Below are positions 35,326-42,167 of a stretch of 42,167 nucleotides of DNA, in pieces. The notes beneath the pieces were generated by a model that saw only the letters and a list, made by a program, of their open reading frames with translations, was not told the DNA's origin and did not search any database. The translations under genes were made by a program, and so were the position numbers. Source of the DNA: Bacteroidota bacterium (GTDB lineage Bacteria; Bacteroidota; Bacteroidia; Chitinophagales; JADIYW01). The DNA lies in NCBI GenBank assembly GCA_020436225.1, contig JAGQYE010000028.1, positions 1 to 42,167 of the forward strand, written 5' to 3'. Each line of letters begins with the position of its first letter. The stretch's first letter is position 1.

Positions 35326-36615
35326 ATGAAAAATTTTATGCAATTTATTAAATATCCGCAACGAGAAATTTGGGAAGAATTGACGCAACGTCCAACTCAA
35401 TCTTTAGAAGCAATTGAGCAACGTGTATTGCCGATTTTATCCAACATAAAAGAAAACGGCGATGTTGCAATAAAAGAATATACCAAACAATTCGATGGTG
35501 TTGAATTAGATACTTTTTTAGTTTCTGAAAATGAAATTAAAGAAGCAGAAAAATTGATTGCTAATGACTTGAAAAATGCATTAAAAACTGCTTATAACAA
35601 TATTTCAATTTTTCATCAAAAACAAGCACAAGATCCGGAAATTATTGAAACAACTAAAGGTGTGCAATGCTGGCGAAAATCAGTAGCCATTGAGAAAGTT
35701 GGTTTATATATTCCGGGCGGCACAGCGCCATTATTTTCTACTGTTTTGATGTTGGCAATTCCGGCACAAATTGCTGGTTGTAATGAAATAATTTTATGTT
35801 CGCCTTCAAATAAAAACGGACAACTACATCCGGCAATTTTATATGCAGCGAATTTATGCGGAATTAAGAAAATCTATAAGATTGGCGGCGCGCAGGCAAT
35901 TGCAGCGATGGCATTCGGCACAACAACTATTCCAAAAGTGGATAAAATTTTTGGACCCGGAAATCAATATGTTACTGCCGCAAAACAACTGGTGAATAAA
36001 TGCGGAACAGCCATAGATATGCCGGCTGGTCCAAGCGAAGTTTTAGTGATTGCAGACGATGAAGCACGTCCTGATTTTATCGCAGCCGATTTATTGGCAC
36101 AAGCCGAACATGGCACAGATAGCCAAGTAATATTGGTAACAACAGAAGATCGCCATTTTAATTTAGTGCAATTTGCTTTAGACGAACAATTGAAACTTTT
36201 GCCACGTCAAGAAATTGCCAAGCGAGCATTAGAAAACAGCAAGATAATTTTAGTTAAAGATTTAGAAGATGCCATCGCATTTAGTAATGTTTATGCTCCT
36301 GAACATTTAATCATTCAAACCAAAGATGCTGAAACTTTAGCCGAAAAGGTAATAAATGCAGGCTCTGTTTTTATCGGGCATTATTCACCAGAAAGTGTCG
36401 GCGATTATGCGAGTGGAACTAATCATACCTTGCCTACTAATGGTTTTGCACGCAATTACAGTGGTGTTTCTTTAGATAGTTTTGTAAAAAAAATAACGTT
36501 TCAAAAATTAACTAAAGAAGGAATAAAAAATATTGGGAACACTGTCGAAATTATGGCAGAAAATGAACAATTAATGGCACACAAAAACGCAGTTACACTT
36601 CGCCTGAATGCCTAA
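35326..36615 (+). CDS. hisD: Histidinol dehydrogenase
   Basis: 429 residues. It oxidises histidinol to histidine in two NAD-dependent steps. Zinc ligands fall where the family has them: Gln259 and His262 (LAQAEHGTDSQ), an Asp near 360 (ESVGDYASG), and His419 (LMAHKNAV). The catalytic Glu-His pair is in VYAPEHLII. FGPGNQYVTAAK (209-220) and DMPAGPSEVLVIADD are also standard. The start at 35326 or the Met four codons later both fit; the first is kept. It lies 36 bp after hisG. Confidence 0.97.
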   Translation: MKNFMQFIKYPQREIWEELTQRPTQSLEAIEQRVLPILSNIKENGDVAIKEYTKQFDGVELDTFLVSENEIKEAEKLIANDLKNALKTAYNNISIFHQKQAQDPEIIETTKGVQCWRKSVAIEKVGLYIPGGTAPLFSTVLMLAIPAQIAGCNEIILCSPSNKNGQLHPAILYAANLCGIKKIYKIGGAQAIAAMAFGTTTIPKVDKIFGPGNQYVTAAKQLVNKCGTAIDMPAGPSEVLVIADDEARPDFIAADLLAQAEHGTDSQVILVTTEDRHFNLVQFALDEQLKLLPRQEIAKRALENSKIILVKDLEDAIAFSNVYAPEHLIIQTKDAETLAEKVINAGSVFIGHYSPESVGDYASGTNHTLPTNGFARNYSGVSLDSFVKKITFQKLTKEGIKNIGNTVEIMAENEQLMAHKNAVTLRLNA

Positions 36616-36639
36616 TAAATAATAATGATTTGAATTTTT

Positions 36640-37695
36640 ATGAAGAAAAGAATAGCTGATTTAATCCGACCGCATATTTTAAAAATGAAACCGTATTCTT
36701 CGGCGCGTTCAGAATATACAGGACACGATGGCATTTTTTTAGATGCGAATGAAAATTCAATCGGCTCGGTGTGTGGTACATTACACAATCGCTATCCAGA
36801 TCCGTTACAAGAAAAAGTAAAAATAAAATTGGCAACGTTAGAAAAAATAAACGCCAATCAAATTTTTATTGGCAATGGCAGCGATGAATGTATTGATGTT
36901 TTGATTCGTGCATTTTGTGAACCCAAAGAAGATTCCATTTTAATTTGTCCTCCTGTTTTTTCGATGTATGAACACGCCGCACATGCCCAAAATATTGATA
37001 TTAAAGAGATATTATTACTCGATAATTTTCAATTAAATGTAGCTGAAATTCTAAAAGAAATTGAAGTAAATACATCATTAAAAATTATTTTTATTTGCAC
37101 ACCAAATAACCCGACAGGTAATACAATCCAAGCAAAAGATATTGAGAAAATCCTGGCACAATTTTCAGGAATTGTATTGATAGATGAAGCTTATCAAGAT
37201 TTTTCTGAAGAAGAAAGTTGGACACAGCTACTCAACAAATTTCCAAATTTAGCTGTGATAAAAACATTTTCTAAAGCATTCGGAATGGCTGATGCACGCG
37301 TTGGAATGTTGTTCGCATCCGAAGAGATTATTCATTATATGAATGTGATAAAATTGCCATATAATGTCAATCAATATTCGCAATTATTAACCTTAGAAGC
37401 CTTAGAAAATATCGACAAAAAACAAGCATTTATCAGAACATTAAACGAAGGAAGAAGCTATTTTTTATCGGCACTTCAAGAGATTGATTTCGTAGAAAAA
37501 GTCTATCCGAGTGATGCCAATTTTATTTTATTCAAAGTAGCTGATGCCAATGCATTGTATCAATATTTAATTGCCCATAAAATTATTGTACGCAATAGAA
37601 ATACAGCACCGTTATTGCAAGGTTGTTTGCGTGTTTCTATTGGTACAAAAACCGAGAACGAACGCTTTATTGAAGTATTGAAAAATTATGTTTAA
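36640..37695 (+). CDS. hisC: Histidinol-phosphate aminotransferase
   Basis: 351 residues, fold-type I PLP enzyme. It transaminates imidazole-acetol phosphate with glutamate. Markers are LDANENSIG (substrate loop), FIGNGSDECIDVLIRAFC, CTPNNPTGN, LIDEAYQDF (Asp182, Tyr185), the PLP lysine Lys212 in IKTFSKAFGMADARVG, and the C-terminal GCLRVSIGTKTENERFIEVL with the phosphate-binding Arg. It lies 24 bp after hisD and 21 bp before the antitoxin gene. Confidence 0.96.
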   Translation: MKKRIADLIRPHILKMKPYSSARSEYTGHDGIFLDANENSIGSVCGTLHNRYPDPLQEKVKIKLATLEKINANQIFIGNGSDECIDVLIRAFCEPKEDSILICPPVFSMYEHAAHAQNIDIKEILLLDNFQLNVAEILKEIEVNTSLKIIFICTPNNPTGNTIQAKDIEKILAQFSGIVLIDEAYQDFSEEESWTQLLNKFPNLAVIKTFSKAFGMADARVGMLFASEEIIHYMNVIKLPYNVNQYSQLLTLEALENIDKKQAFIRTLNEGRSYFLSALQEIDFVEKVYPSDANFILFKVADANALYQYLIAHKIIVRNRNTAPLLQGCLRVSIGTKTENERFIEVLKNYV

Positions 37696-37716
37696 TTTTA
37701 ACCATAATCAACTTTA

Positions 37717-37950
37717 ATGAATACAGTAGAAATTAAAAAGTATATCAAGAAACAAATCGATATTGCTGATGATAGAACATTGCGGATGATTCAGGCCATT
37801 ATTGACGTAGATAAGCAACAAGATTGGTGGGAAACACTTTCCGATAATCAAAAGAAAATTGTTACAGAAGGTTTGGAACAAGCTAAGAAAGATAATTTTG
37901 TTTCGTCAACTACTATAAAAAACAAATTTGGCTCATGGCTTACAGAGTAA
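37717..37950 (+). CDS. Antitoxin of a RelE/ParE-type module
   Basis: 77 residues. The N-terminal half (VEIKKYIKKQIDIADDRTLRMIQAIIDVDKQ) is helical. WWETLSDNQKKIVTEGLEQAKKDN follows and is a common pattern in Bacteroidota antitoxins that pair with RelE/ParE toxins. The C-terminus would neutralise the toxin. It overlaps the toxin gene by 16 bp, the usual order (antitoxin first). It lies 21 bp after hisC in the same direction, so it is transcribed with the his genes. Such antitoxins often repress their own promoter; no separate promoter is visible here. Confidence 0.8.
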   Translation: MNTVEIKKYIKKQIDIADDRTLRMIQAIIDVDKQQDWWETLSDNQKKIVTEGLEQAKKDNFVSSTTIKNKFGSWLTE

Positions 37951-38189
37951 AATGGACTCCAAAATCTGTTGACACTTTAGAAAACTGTTTAGAATTTATT
38001 TCGAAATCATGGACACCAAGAGAAATAAATTCATTGAAAATGGCAATTAATAAAAATCTAAAACGACTTAAAATTCATCCATACTCTTCACCTAATTCTT
38101 ACTTATTTCCTGATGTTAGAATGGCGCCTATTAAAAGTTATGTAGTGTTGATTTACAGAGTAGATGAAACAAAAAACAAGTTGAGTTAA
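37935..38189 (+). CDS. RelE/ParE-family toxin, frame interrupted near the C-terminus
   Basis: The zero frame gives 84 residues (VKWTPKSVDTLENCLEFISKSW...FPDVRMAPIKSYVVLIYRVDETKN) and stops at 38187-38189 with a non-conserved LS tail. The family normally continues with a strand ending ..ELI.FFDTRQ.P.KL. That exact segment is encoded one frame back, reading [19 protein letters not shown] to a stop at 38234-38236. The switch point carries the heptamer A AAA AAC (38171-38177) in the phase used for -1 ribosomal slippage. The full product would be 100 residues. Alternatives are a one-base loss in the A6 run, either real or a sequencing error. RelE/ParE toxins cut mRNA or poison gyrase; which one applies here is not clear. 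Confidence 0.75.
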   Translation: MAYRVKWTPKSVDTLENCLEFISKSWTPREINSLKMAINKNLKRLKIHPYSSPNSYLFPDVRMAPIKSYVVLIYRVDETKNKLS

Positions 38190-38236
38190 TTGCCTTTTTT
38201 GACACAAGACAACATCCAAATAAATTAAAAATATAA
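38171..38236 (+). other. Candidate -1 frameshift site and toxin C-terminal extension
   Basis: The slippery heptamer A AAA AAC (38171-38177) is in zero-frame phase (codons ACA AAA AAC). Slipping back one base yields 19 further codons, ending at TAA 38234-38236, which overlaps the hisB ATG as TAATG. No strong downstream stem is evident. Confidence 0.55.
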
Positions 38237-39366
38237 TGCAAAAAATTCTTTTTATAGATAGAGACGGCACATTGATAGATGAACCAAAAGATAATTTTCA
38301 AGTAGATAGTTTTGAAAAACTGAAATTCTTGCCCAACGTCATTTCTTCTTTAAAAAAAATTATTGAAGAAACCGACTTTAAATTGGTAATGGTTACGAAC
38401 CAAGACGGACTTGGAACCAAGTCTTTTCCGGAAAAAACTTTTTGGCCCACGCACAATTTAATGTTGGATATTTTCAAAAACGAAGGTATCGAATTTGAAG
38501 CTATTTTTATCGACAAAACATTTGCCAAAGATAACGCACCAACACGCAAACCTAACATAGGATTATTGACAGCTTATCTCAATAATAAAAAATATGATTT
38601 GGCTAATTCTTTCGTTATCGGCGATCGAATGACAGACATTCAATTAGCCAAAAACATCGGTGCAAAAGGCATTTTAATTGGTAGAAGTGCCGATAAAACT
38701 GACGACAAAAAATTAAACCAACAAGCATTAAAAGATACACTTGCTTTAAAAACAAAAGATTGGAAAGCAATTAGTGAATTTCTGATTAAACCTAAACGTG
38801 AAGCATCAATTCAACGCAATACCAACGAAACAAAAATTGCAGTAAAACTCAATCTCGATGGAAACGGAAAAGCAAACATAAAAACTGGTTTAGGATTTTT
38901 TGACCACATGTTAGAACAGTTGGCTAAACATTCTAATTGCGATATCAACATCAACGTAAAAGGCGATTTACACATCGACGAACATCACACGATTGAAGAT
39001 ACAGCGATTGCATTAGGCGAAGCGTTCGCACAAGCTTTAGGAAATAAAAAAGGCATAGCACGTTATGGTTTTTTATTACCGATGGACGATGTGTTAGCAC
39101 AAGCCGCAATTGACTTTTCCGGCAGACCTTGGCTCGTATGGAAAGCCACTTTTAAACGCGAAAAAATTGGCGAAATGCCAACCGAAATGTTTATGCACTT
39201 TTGGAAATCTTTTTCCGACGCTGCAAAGTGCAATTTGAATATTAAAGCAGAAGGAGAAAATGAACATCATAAAATAGAAGCCATTTTTAAAGCCGTCGCA
39301 AAATCGATAAAAATGGCAGTAAAACGTGAAGGCAACAGCTTGCCAAGTACCAAAGGATTGCTCTAA
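38236..39366 (+). CDS. hisB: Bifunctional histidinol-phosphatase / imidazoleglycerol-phosphate dehydratase
   Basis: 376 residues, two domains. Residues 1-~165 are a HAD phosphatase ([10 protein letters not shown] with Asp8 and Asp10; [28 protein letters not shown]). Residues ~185-376 are the dehydratase, with metal-binding [33 protein letters not shown] and [20 protein letters not shown]. The loop that holds Cys-x-His...Cys-x-Cys zinc ligands in E. coli HisB reads [17 protein letters not shown] here, with no Cys or His, so the phosphatase domain has no such zinc site. The start overlaps the stop of the -1 frame toxin extension (TAATG). Confidence 0.95.
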   Translation: MQKILFIDRDGTLIDEPKDNFQVDSFEKLKFLPNVISSLKKIIEETDFKLVMVTNQDGLGTKSFPEKTFWPTHNLMLDIFKNEGIEFEAIFIDKTFAKDNAPTRKPNIGLLTAYLNNKKYDLANSFVIGDRMTDIQLAKNIGAKGILIGRSADKTDDKKLNQQALKDTLALKTKDWKAISEFLIKPKREASIQRNTNETKIAVKLNLDGNGKANIKTGLGFFDHMLEQLAKHSNCDININVKGDLHIDEHHTIEDTAIALGEAFAQALGNKKGIARYGFLLPMDDVLAQAAIDFSGRPWLVWKATFKREKIGEMPTEMFMHFWKSFSDAAKCNLNIKAEGENEHHKIEAIFKAVAKSIKMAVKREGNSLPSTKGLL

Positions 39367-39535
39367 TTTTAACGAATTCTCAATGAATGTGACCACTTAC
39401 TCAATTTTCTACATCATTTTTGCCTTTAGTTTTTTTTTGCAAAATAAATTACCACATTTTAAGTGCTAAATGTAACTCAATAATATCAAATAAACTAAAA
39501 ATAAAGCATAGGTTTAGAGACAAACAAAAAATAAA
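39367..39535. other. Region between hisB and the trp promoter
   Basis: About 170 bp, AT-rich. No gene is supported. No hairpin-plus-T-run terminator for the his genes is visible, though T-rich runs occur at about 39410-39440. Confidence 0.4.
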
Positions 39536-39566
39536 TTTGCATTTTAAATTGCAATGTATATATTTG
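39536..39566 (+). promoter_or_regulatory. trp operon promoter
   Basis: TTTG (39536-39539), exactly 19 bp spacer, TATATTTG (39559-39566): a complete match to the Bacteroidota promoter consensus. The leader ATG begins only 4 bp after the -7 element, so the mRNA should start at or right beside that ATG. Confidence 0.85.
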
Positions 39567-39570
39567 CGCT

Positions 39571-39615
39571 ATGACAATAAACAAATTTTGGTGGTGGAAC
39601 AGTAAACGGCGATAG
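39571..39615 (+). promoter_or_regulatory. trpL: trp leader peptide (MTINKFWWWNSKRR)
   Basis: A 14-codon ORF from ATG 39571 to TAG 39613-39615 with three consecutive TGG codons (39589-39597). The last two Arg codons (CGG CGA) lie within the antiterminator arm. Low charged tRNA-Trp would stall the ribosome on the Trp codons and leave that arm free; full translation to the stop would cover it. Position, composition and the attenuator downstream together identify a classical Trp-sensing leader. Confidence 0.9.
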
Positions 39616-39660
39616 GCGTGTACTTTTTCTATGTCCAAAAACAATATAGTAGCTCGCCGT
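39606..39660 (+). promoter_or_regulatory. trp antiterminator stem
   Basis: ACGGCGA (39606-39612) is perfectly complementary to TCGCCGT (39654-39660), giving a 7-bp GC-rich stem. The right arm shares bases 39654-39657 with the terminator, so the two structures cannot coexist. Confidence 0.85.
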
Positions 39661-39678
39661 CAAAAGCGAGCTTTTTTT
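39651..39678 (+). terminator. trp attenuator terminator
   Basis: AGCTCGC (39651-39657) pairs with GCGAGCT (39666-39672) around an 8-nt loop, followed by a T7 run (39672-39678). It lies between the leader peptide and trpE, the expected place for an attenuator. Confidence 0.92.
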
Positions 39679-39709
39679 ATAATTTTTATAGAATAATTAA
39701 GTTGAGAAA

Positions 39710-41110
39710 ATGAAATACAATTTCAAAACAACACATAAAAAAATACTTTCAGATATGTTGACGCCGGTTAGCATTTACTTGCGCTTACGGGCAAAATTTA
39801 AAAACTGCATATTGTTAGAAAGTTCCGATTATCATGGCGATGAACATAATTTCTCGTATATCTGCTTTCAACCAATTGCTGGTTTTAAAGTAGAAAATGA
39901 AAATTTTATCGCCAACTATCCAGATCAAACTTCTGCAACAATCAATCTTCAAGAAAATAAATTAACCGATTGTATCCAATCATTTATAAATTCTTTTAAC
40001 GTCCAACATTTAACATATAACTTTATCCAAAATGGTTTATTCGGTTATATGACTTATAACGTCATTCCGTTTTTTGAAGATATTCAATTTAAAAATAATC
40101 AATTAAACATTCCGGCTGCACAATATTTTTGCTATCAATATATCATTGCATTCAATCATTTTAATCACGAACTATATATCATAAAAAATGAAATTGAAAA
40201 TGCACCTAATAATTCCATTTCTATAGATGAAATTGAAAGTATCATCAAGTACAAACCGTTGCAGTTAGATAGTTTTTCGGCTGATAGCGAAAAAACATCT
40301 AACTTAAATGATGAAGAATATATTGCTATGGTAAAACAAGGTATTGATGCTTGTTATCGTGGCGATGTTTTTCAAATTGTGTTGTCGCGCCAATTTCAAC
40401 AAAAATATTGCGGCGATGATTTTAATGTATATCGCGCTTTGCGTTCCATCAATCCTTCGCCCTATTGTTTTTATTTTGATTTAGAAGATTTTCGTTTAAT
40501 GGGTTCTTCGCCCGAAGCACAGCTCATCATCAAAAATAATAAAGTTACCATTCATCCAATTGCCGGCACATTTAGACGAACAGGAGACGATGCTAAAGAT
40601 GCTAAGTTAGCACAAAAACTATCCAACGATCCAAAAGAAAATGCCGAGCATATTATGTTGGTCGATTTAGCCAGAAATGATTTATCTCGAAATGGAAAAA
40701 ATACCAAAGTTGAAGTGTATCGCGAAGTGCAATATTATTCGCATGTCATTCATTTAGTTTCTAAAGTATCGACAGAAATTTCAGATAACGTCAATAAAAT
40801 AAAATTCATCGGCGATACATTTCCGGCAGGCACATTAAGTGGCGCACCGAAATACAAAGCCATGCAGTTGATTGATAAGATTGAAAATAGTAGCAGAAAT
40901 ATTTACGGCGGTTGTATCGGACATTTAGCATTTAACGGCGATTTTAATCACGCAATTATGATTCGCAGTTTCTTAAGTAAAGACAACACCTTAACTTTTC
41001 AAGCCGGTGCAGGCATTGTCGCCGATTCCGTTCCTGAAAATGAATTGCAAGAAGTAGAAAATAAATTAGCAGCATTAAACAAAGCAATAACAACAGCATC
41101 GGCGCTATAA
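39710..41110 (+). CDS. trpE: Anthranilate synthase component I
   Basis: 466 residues. It converts chorismate to anthranilate using ammonia from TrpG. The N-terminal domain has the tryptophan feedback-site element LLESSD (~36-41) and later NPSPYCFYFDL. The chorismate-binding domain shows GSSPEAQLIIKNNKVTIHPIAGTFRRTGDD (given by its ends; ~265-294), HIMLVDLARNDLSR, FPAGTLSGAPKYKAMQLID and GGCIGHLAFNGDFNHAIMIRS. It is the first structural gene after the attenuator; trpG follows after 40 bp. Confidence 0.96.
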   Translation: MKYNFKTTHKKILSDMLTPVSIYLRLRAKFKNCILLESSDYHGDEHNFSYICFQPIAGFKVENENFIANYPDQTSATINLQENKLTDCIQSFINSFNVQHLTYNFIQNGLFGYMTYNVIPFFEDIQFKNNQLNIPAAQYFCYQYIIAFNHFNHELYIIKNEIENAPNNSISIDEIESIIKYKPLQLDSFSADSEKTSNLNDEEYIAMVKQGIDACYRGDVFQIVLSRQFQQKYCGDDFNVYRALRSINPSPYCFYFDLEDFRLMGSSPEAQLIIKNNKVTIHPIAGTFRRTGDDAKDAKLAQKLSNDPKENAEHIMLVDLARNDLSRNGKNTKVEVYREVQYYSHVIHLVSKVSTEISDNVNKIKFIGDTFPAGTLSGAPKYKAMQLIDKIENSSRNIYGGCIGHLAFNGDFNHAIMIRSFLSKDNTLTFQAGAGIVADSVPENELQEVENKLAALNKAITTASAL

Positions 41111-41150
41111 ACTTTGTGTTCTTAGTGCCTATGTGGTTAAATATAAAAAT

Positions 41151-41714
41151 ATGAGCAGAATTTTAATAATTGACAATTACGATTCGTTTACCTACAACTT
41201 GGTGCATTATATCGAATCGTTTGATGTAAAATGTGATGTATTTCGCAATGATAAAATTTCGTTGGAAGATGTCAATCAATACGATAAAATTTTATTGTCG
41301 CCCGGACCGGGAATTCCGGAAGAAGCAGGTATTATGATGGATTTAATTCAACAATATGCAGCCAACAAAACTATTTTAGGTGTGTGTTTAGGACATCAAG
41401 CAATTGGGCAAGTTTTTGGTGCGGAGTTGTATAATGTAGGAAAAGTAATTCACGGCAAAGCACGCAATACTACAATTATTGAAGATGATATTTTATTTGA
41501 TGGAATGGATAAAAATTTTCCAAGCGGACGTTATCATTCTTGGGCAATTAAAAACGTCAAATCGCCTTTAATTGTTACCGCTTTAGACGATGACAATATT
41601 GTGCAAGCTATTAAACACGAAACTTATAATGTGCGTGGCGTGCAATTTCATCCCGAAAGTGTGATGACTCCAAACGGCAAAAAAATAATTGAAAATTGGT
41701 TATTCAAATGTTGA
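41151..41714 (+). CDS. trpG: Anthranilate synthase component II (glutamine amidotransferase)
   Basis: 187 residues from the ATG at 41151 (MSRILIIDNYDSFTYNLVHY). A GTG start 18 bp upstream is possible but gives an atypical N-terminus. The class I amidotransferase triad is intact: Cys79 in GVCLGHQAIG, His167 and Glu169 in GVQFHPESV. The oxyanion loop LLSPGPGIP is present. It supplies ammonia to TrpE. In some bacteria this subunit also serves aminodeoxychorismate synthase. It lies 13 bp before trpD. Confidence 0.95.
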   Translation: MSRILIIDNYDSFTYNLVHYIESFDVKCDVFRNDKISLEDVNQYDKILLSPGPGIPEEAGIMMDLIQQYAANKTILGVCLGHQAIGQVFGAELYNVGKVIHGKARNTTIIEDDILFDGMDKNFPSGRYHSWAIKNVKSPLIVTALDDDNIVQAIKHETYNVRGVQFHPESVMTPNGKKIIENWLFKC

Positions 41715-41727
41715 TTAAAAAGAGAAA

Positions 41728-42167
41728 ATGAAAGCAACATTAAACTATTTATTTGAAGGAAATACTCTAACAGAAAATGCCGCTTACGAAGCCATGCAAT
41801 TTATATCTTCCGGCAACGCCAACGATATACAAATTGCTTGTTTTTTGTCGGTGTATAATATGCGCGTTCCAACTGCACAAGAATTTAATGGTTTCAGAAA
41901 AGCGATGTTGGATATAGCAATTCCAATCCACTTAGATACCGATAAAACTTTAGATATTGTTGGCACAGGCGGCGATGGAAAAAACACGTTTAATATTTCT
42001 ACTTTAGCTTGTTTTGTTTGTGCAGGCGCCGGCATTAAGGTAGCAAAAATTGGCAATTACGGATTTTCTTCGGTTTCCGGTTCGTCCAATGTCTTGGAAA
42101 ATTTAGCTGTACAATTTGCGACTACACAAGACGGATTAAATCAACAATTAGCCAAAAGCAATATCAC
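41728..42167 (+). CDS. trpD: Anthranilate phosphoribosyltransferase, 5' part
   Basis: The first ~146 codons are visible; the gene runs off the right edge (full proteins are about 330 residues). The helical N-terminal domain is followed by the PRPP-binding motif LDIVGTGGDGKNTFNISTLA (~71-90). The next signature usually reads KHGN, but here it is AKIGNYGFSSVSGSSNVLE, with Ile in place of His. The enzyme attaches anthranilate to PRPP. It starts 13 bp after trpG and is part of the trp operon. Confidence 0.93.
   Translation, partial: MKATLNYLFEGNTLTENAAYEAMQFISSGNANDIQIACFLSVYNMRVPTAQEFNGFRKAMLDIAIPIHLDTDKTLDIVGTGGDGKNTFNISTLACFVCAGAGIKVAKIGNYGFSSVSGSSNVLENLAVQFATTQDGLNQQLAKSNI

Noticed and set aside
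39420..39605. 61-codon plus-strand ORF upstream of trpE
   Set aside because: No family features. It runs through the trp promoter and the leader peptide in another frame.
41133..41150. GTG start of trpG
   Set aside because: The added residues are not part of the family; the ATG at 41151 gives the standard MSRILIIDNYDSF start.
1..42167. CRISPR arrays, prophage or large genomic island
   Set aside because: No regularly spaced repeats, integrase, phage genes or attachment-site duplications were seen. The IS fragment at the left edge is the only mobile element.

Overview
The window is about 42 kb of AT-rich chromosomal DNA from a member of the Bacteroidota. The evidence is a type IX secretion PorU/PorV-type pair, several lipoproteins with short Bacteroidota-style signal peptides, an archaeal/eukaryotic-type short ProRS, an OmpP1/FadL barrel, a bifunctional HisB, and repeated promoter matches to the Bacteroidota consensus TTTG-N19-TAnnTTTG. 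The general look is Chitinophagales-like, but the sequence alone does not settle the order. Almost everything is housekeeping or envelope biology. The only mobile DNA is an IS3-type element cut by the left edge.

Layout. 1-126: end of an IS element with the first codons of its transposase. 122-3056 (minus): a PAP2_C/sphingomyelin-synthase-like membrane protein, a GH5 endoglycoceramidase-like lipoprotein and an unknown secreted protein. 3171-9351 (minus): gltB-gltD (glutamate synthase) with a clear terminator. 9684-11897 (plus): outer-membrane porin, tRNA-Leu(GAG) and a YceI-like lipoprotein. 11947-14605: M20 amidohydrolase (minus) and dihydrolipoyl dehydrogenase (plus). 14620-20796 (minus): a PorV-like barrel followed 3 bp later by a giant C25 PorU-type protease. 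20999-22282 (plus): tyrS. 22284-26344 (minus): a four-gene unit of a Tyr/Asn/Trp-rich exported protein, a FadL-type barrel and two methyltransferases. 26469-29023 (plus): proS, then a small pair (TerB-like plus DUF4112). 29044-34171 (minus): hemB, purC, a Ca-dependent PI-PLC-like lipoprotein and a DUF885 lipoprotein. 34310-39366 (plus): his leader peptide, hisG-hisD-hisC, a toxin-antitoxin pair and hisB. 39536-42167 (plus): trp promoter, leader peptide, attenuator, trpE-trpG-trpD (trpD runs off the window).

The most interesting part is the right quarter. The trp operon has a complete textbook attenuator. A 14-codon leader peptide has three tandem Trp codons and is followed by perfectly complementary, mutually exclusive antiterminator and terminator stems. 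A consensus promoter sits so close that the leader ORF should be on a leaderless or nearly leaderless transcript. The his operon has a matching 16-codon leader with three His codons and a -7-like element at the identical distance from the ATG.

Inside the his operon, between hisC and hisB, sits a RelE/ParE-type toxin-antitoxin pair. The toxin frame breaks at a canonical A AAA AAC slippery heptamer. In the -1 frame the conserved toxin C-terminus continues and its stop overlaps the hisB start (TAATG). This is either a programmed -1 frameshift, a homopolymer sequencing error, or a recent disabling mutation. Other points worth checking are a TyrRS whose HIGH signature reads GIGN, a HisB phosphatase domain without its zinc ligands, and a membrane-protein gene whose stop codon is supplied by the IS end.
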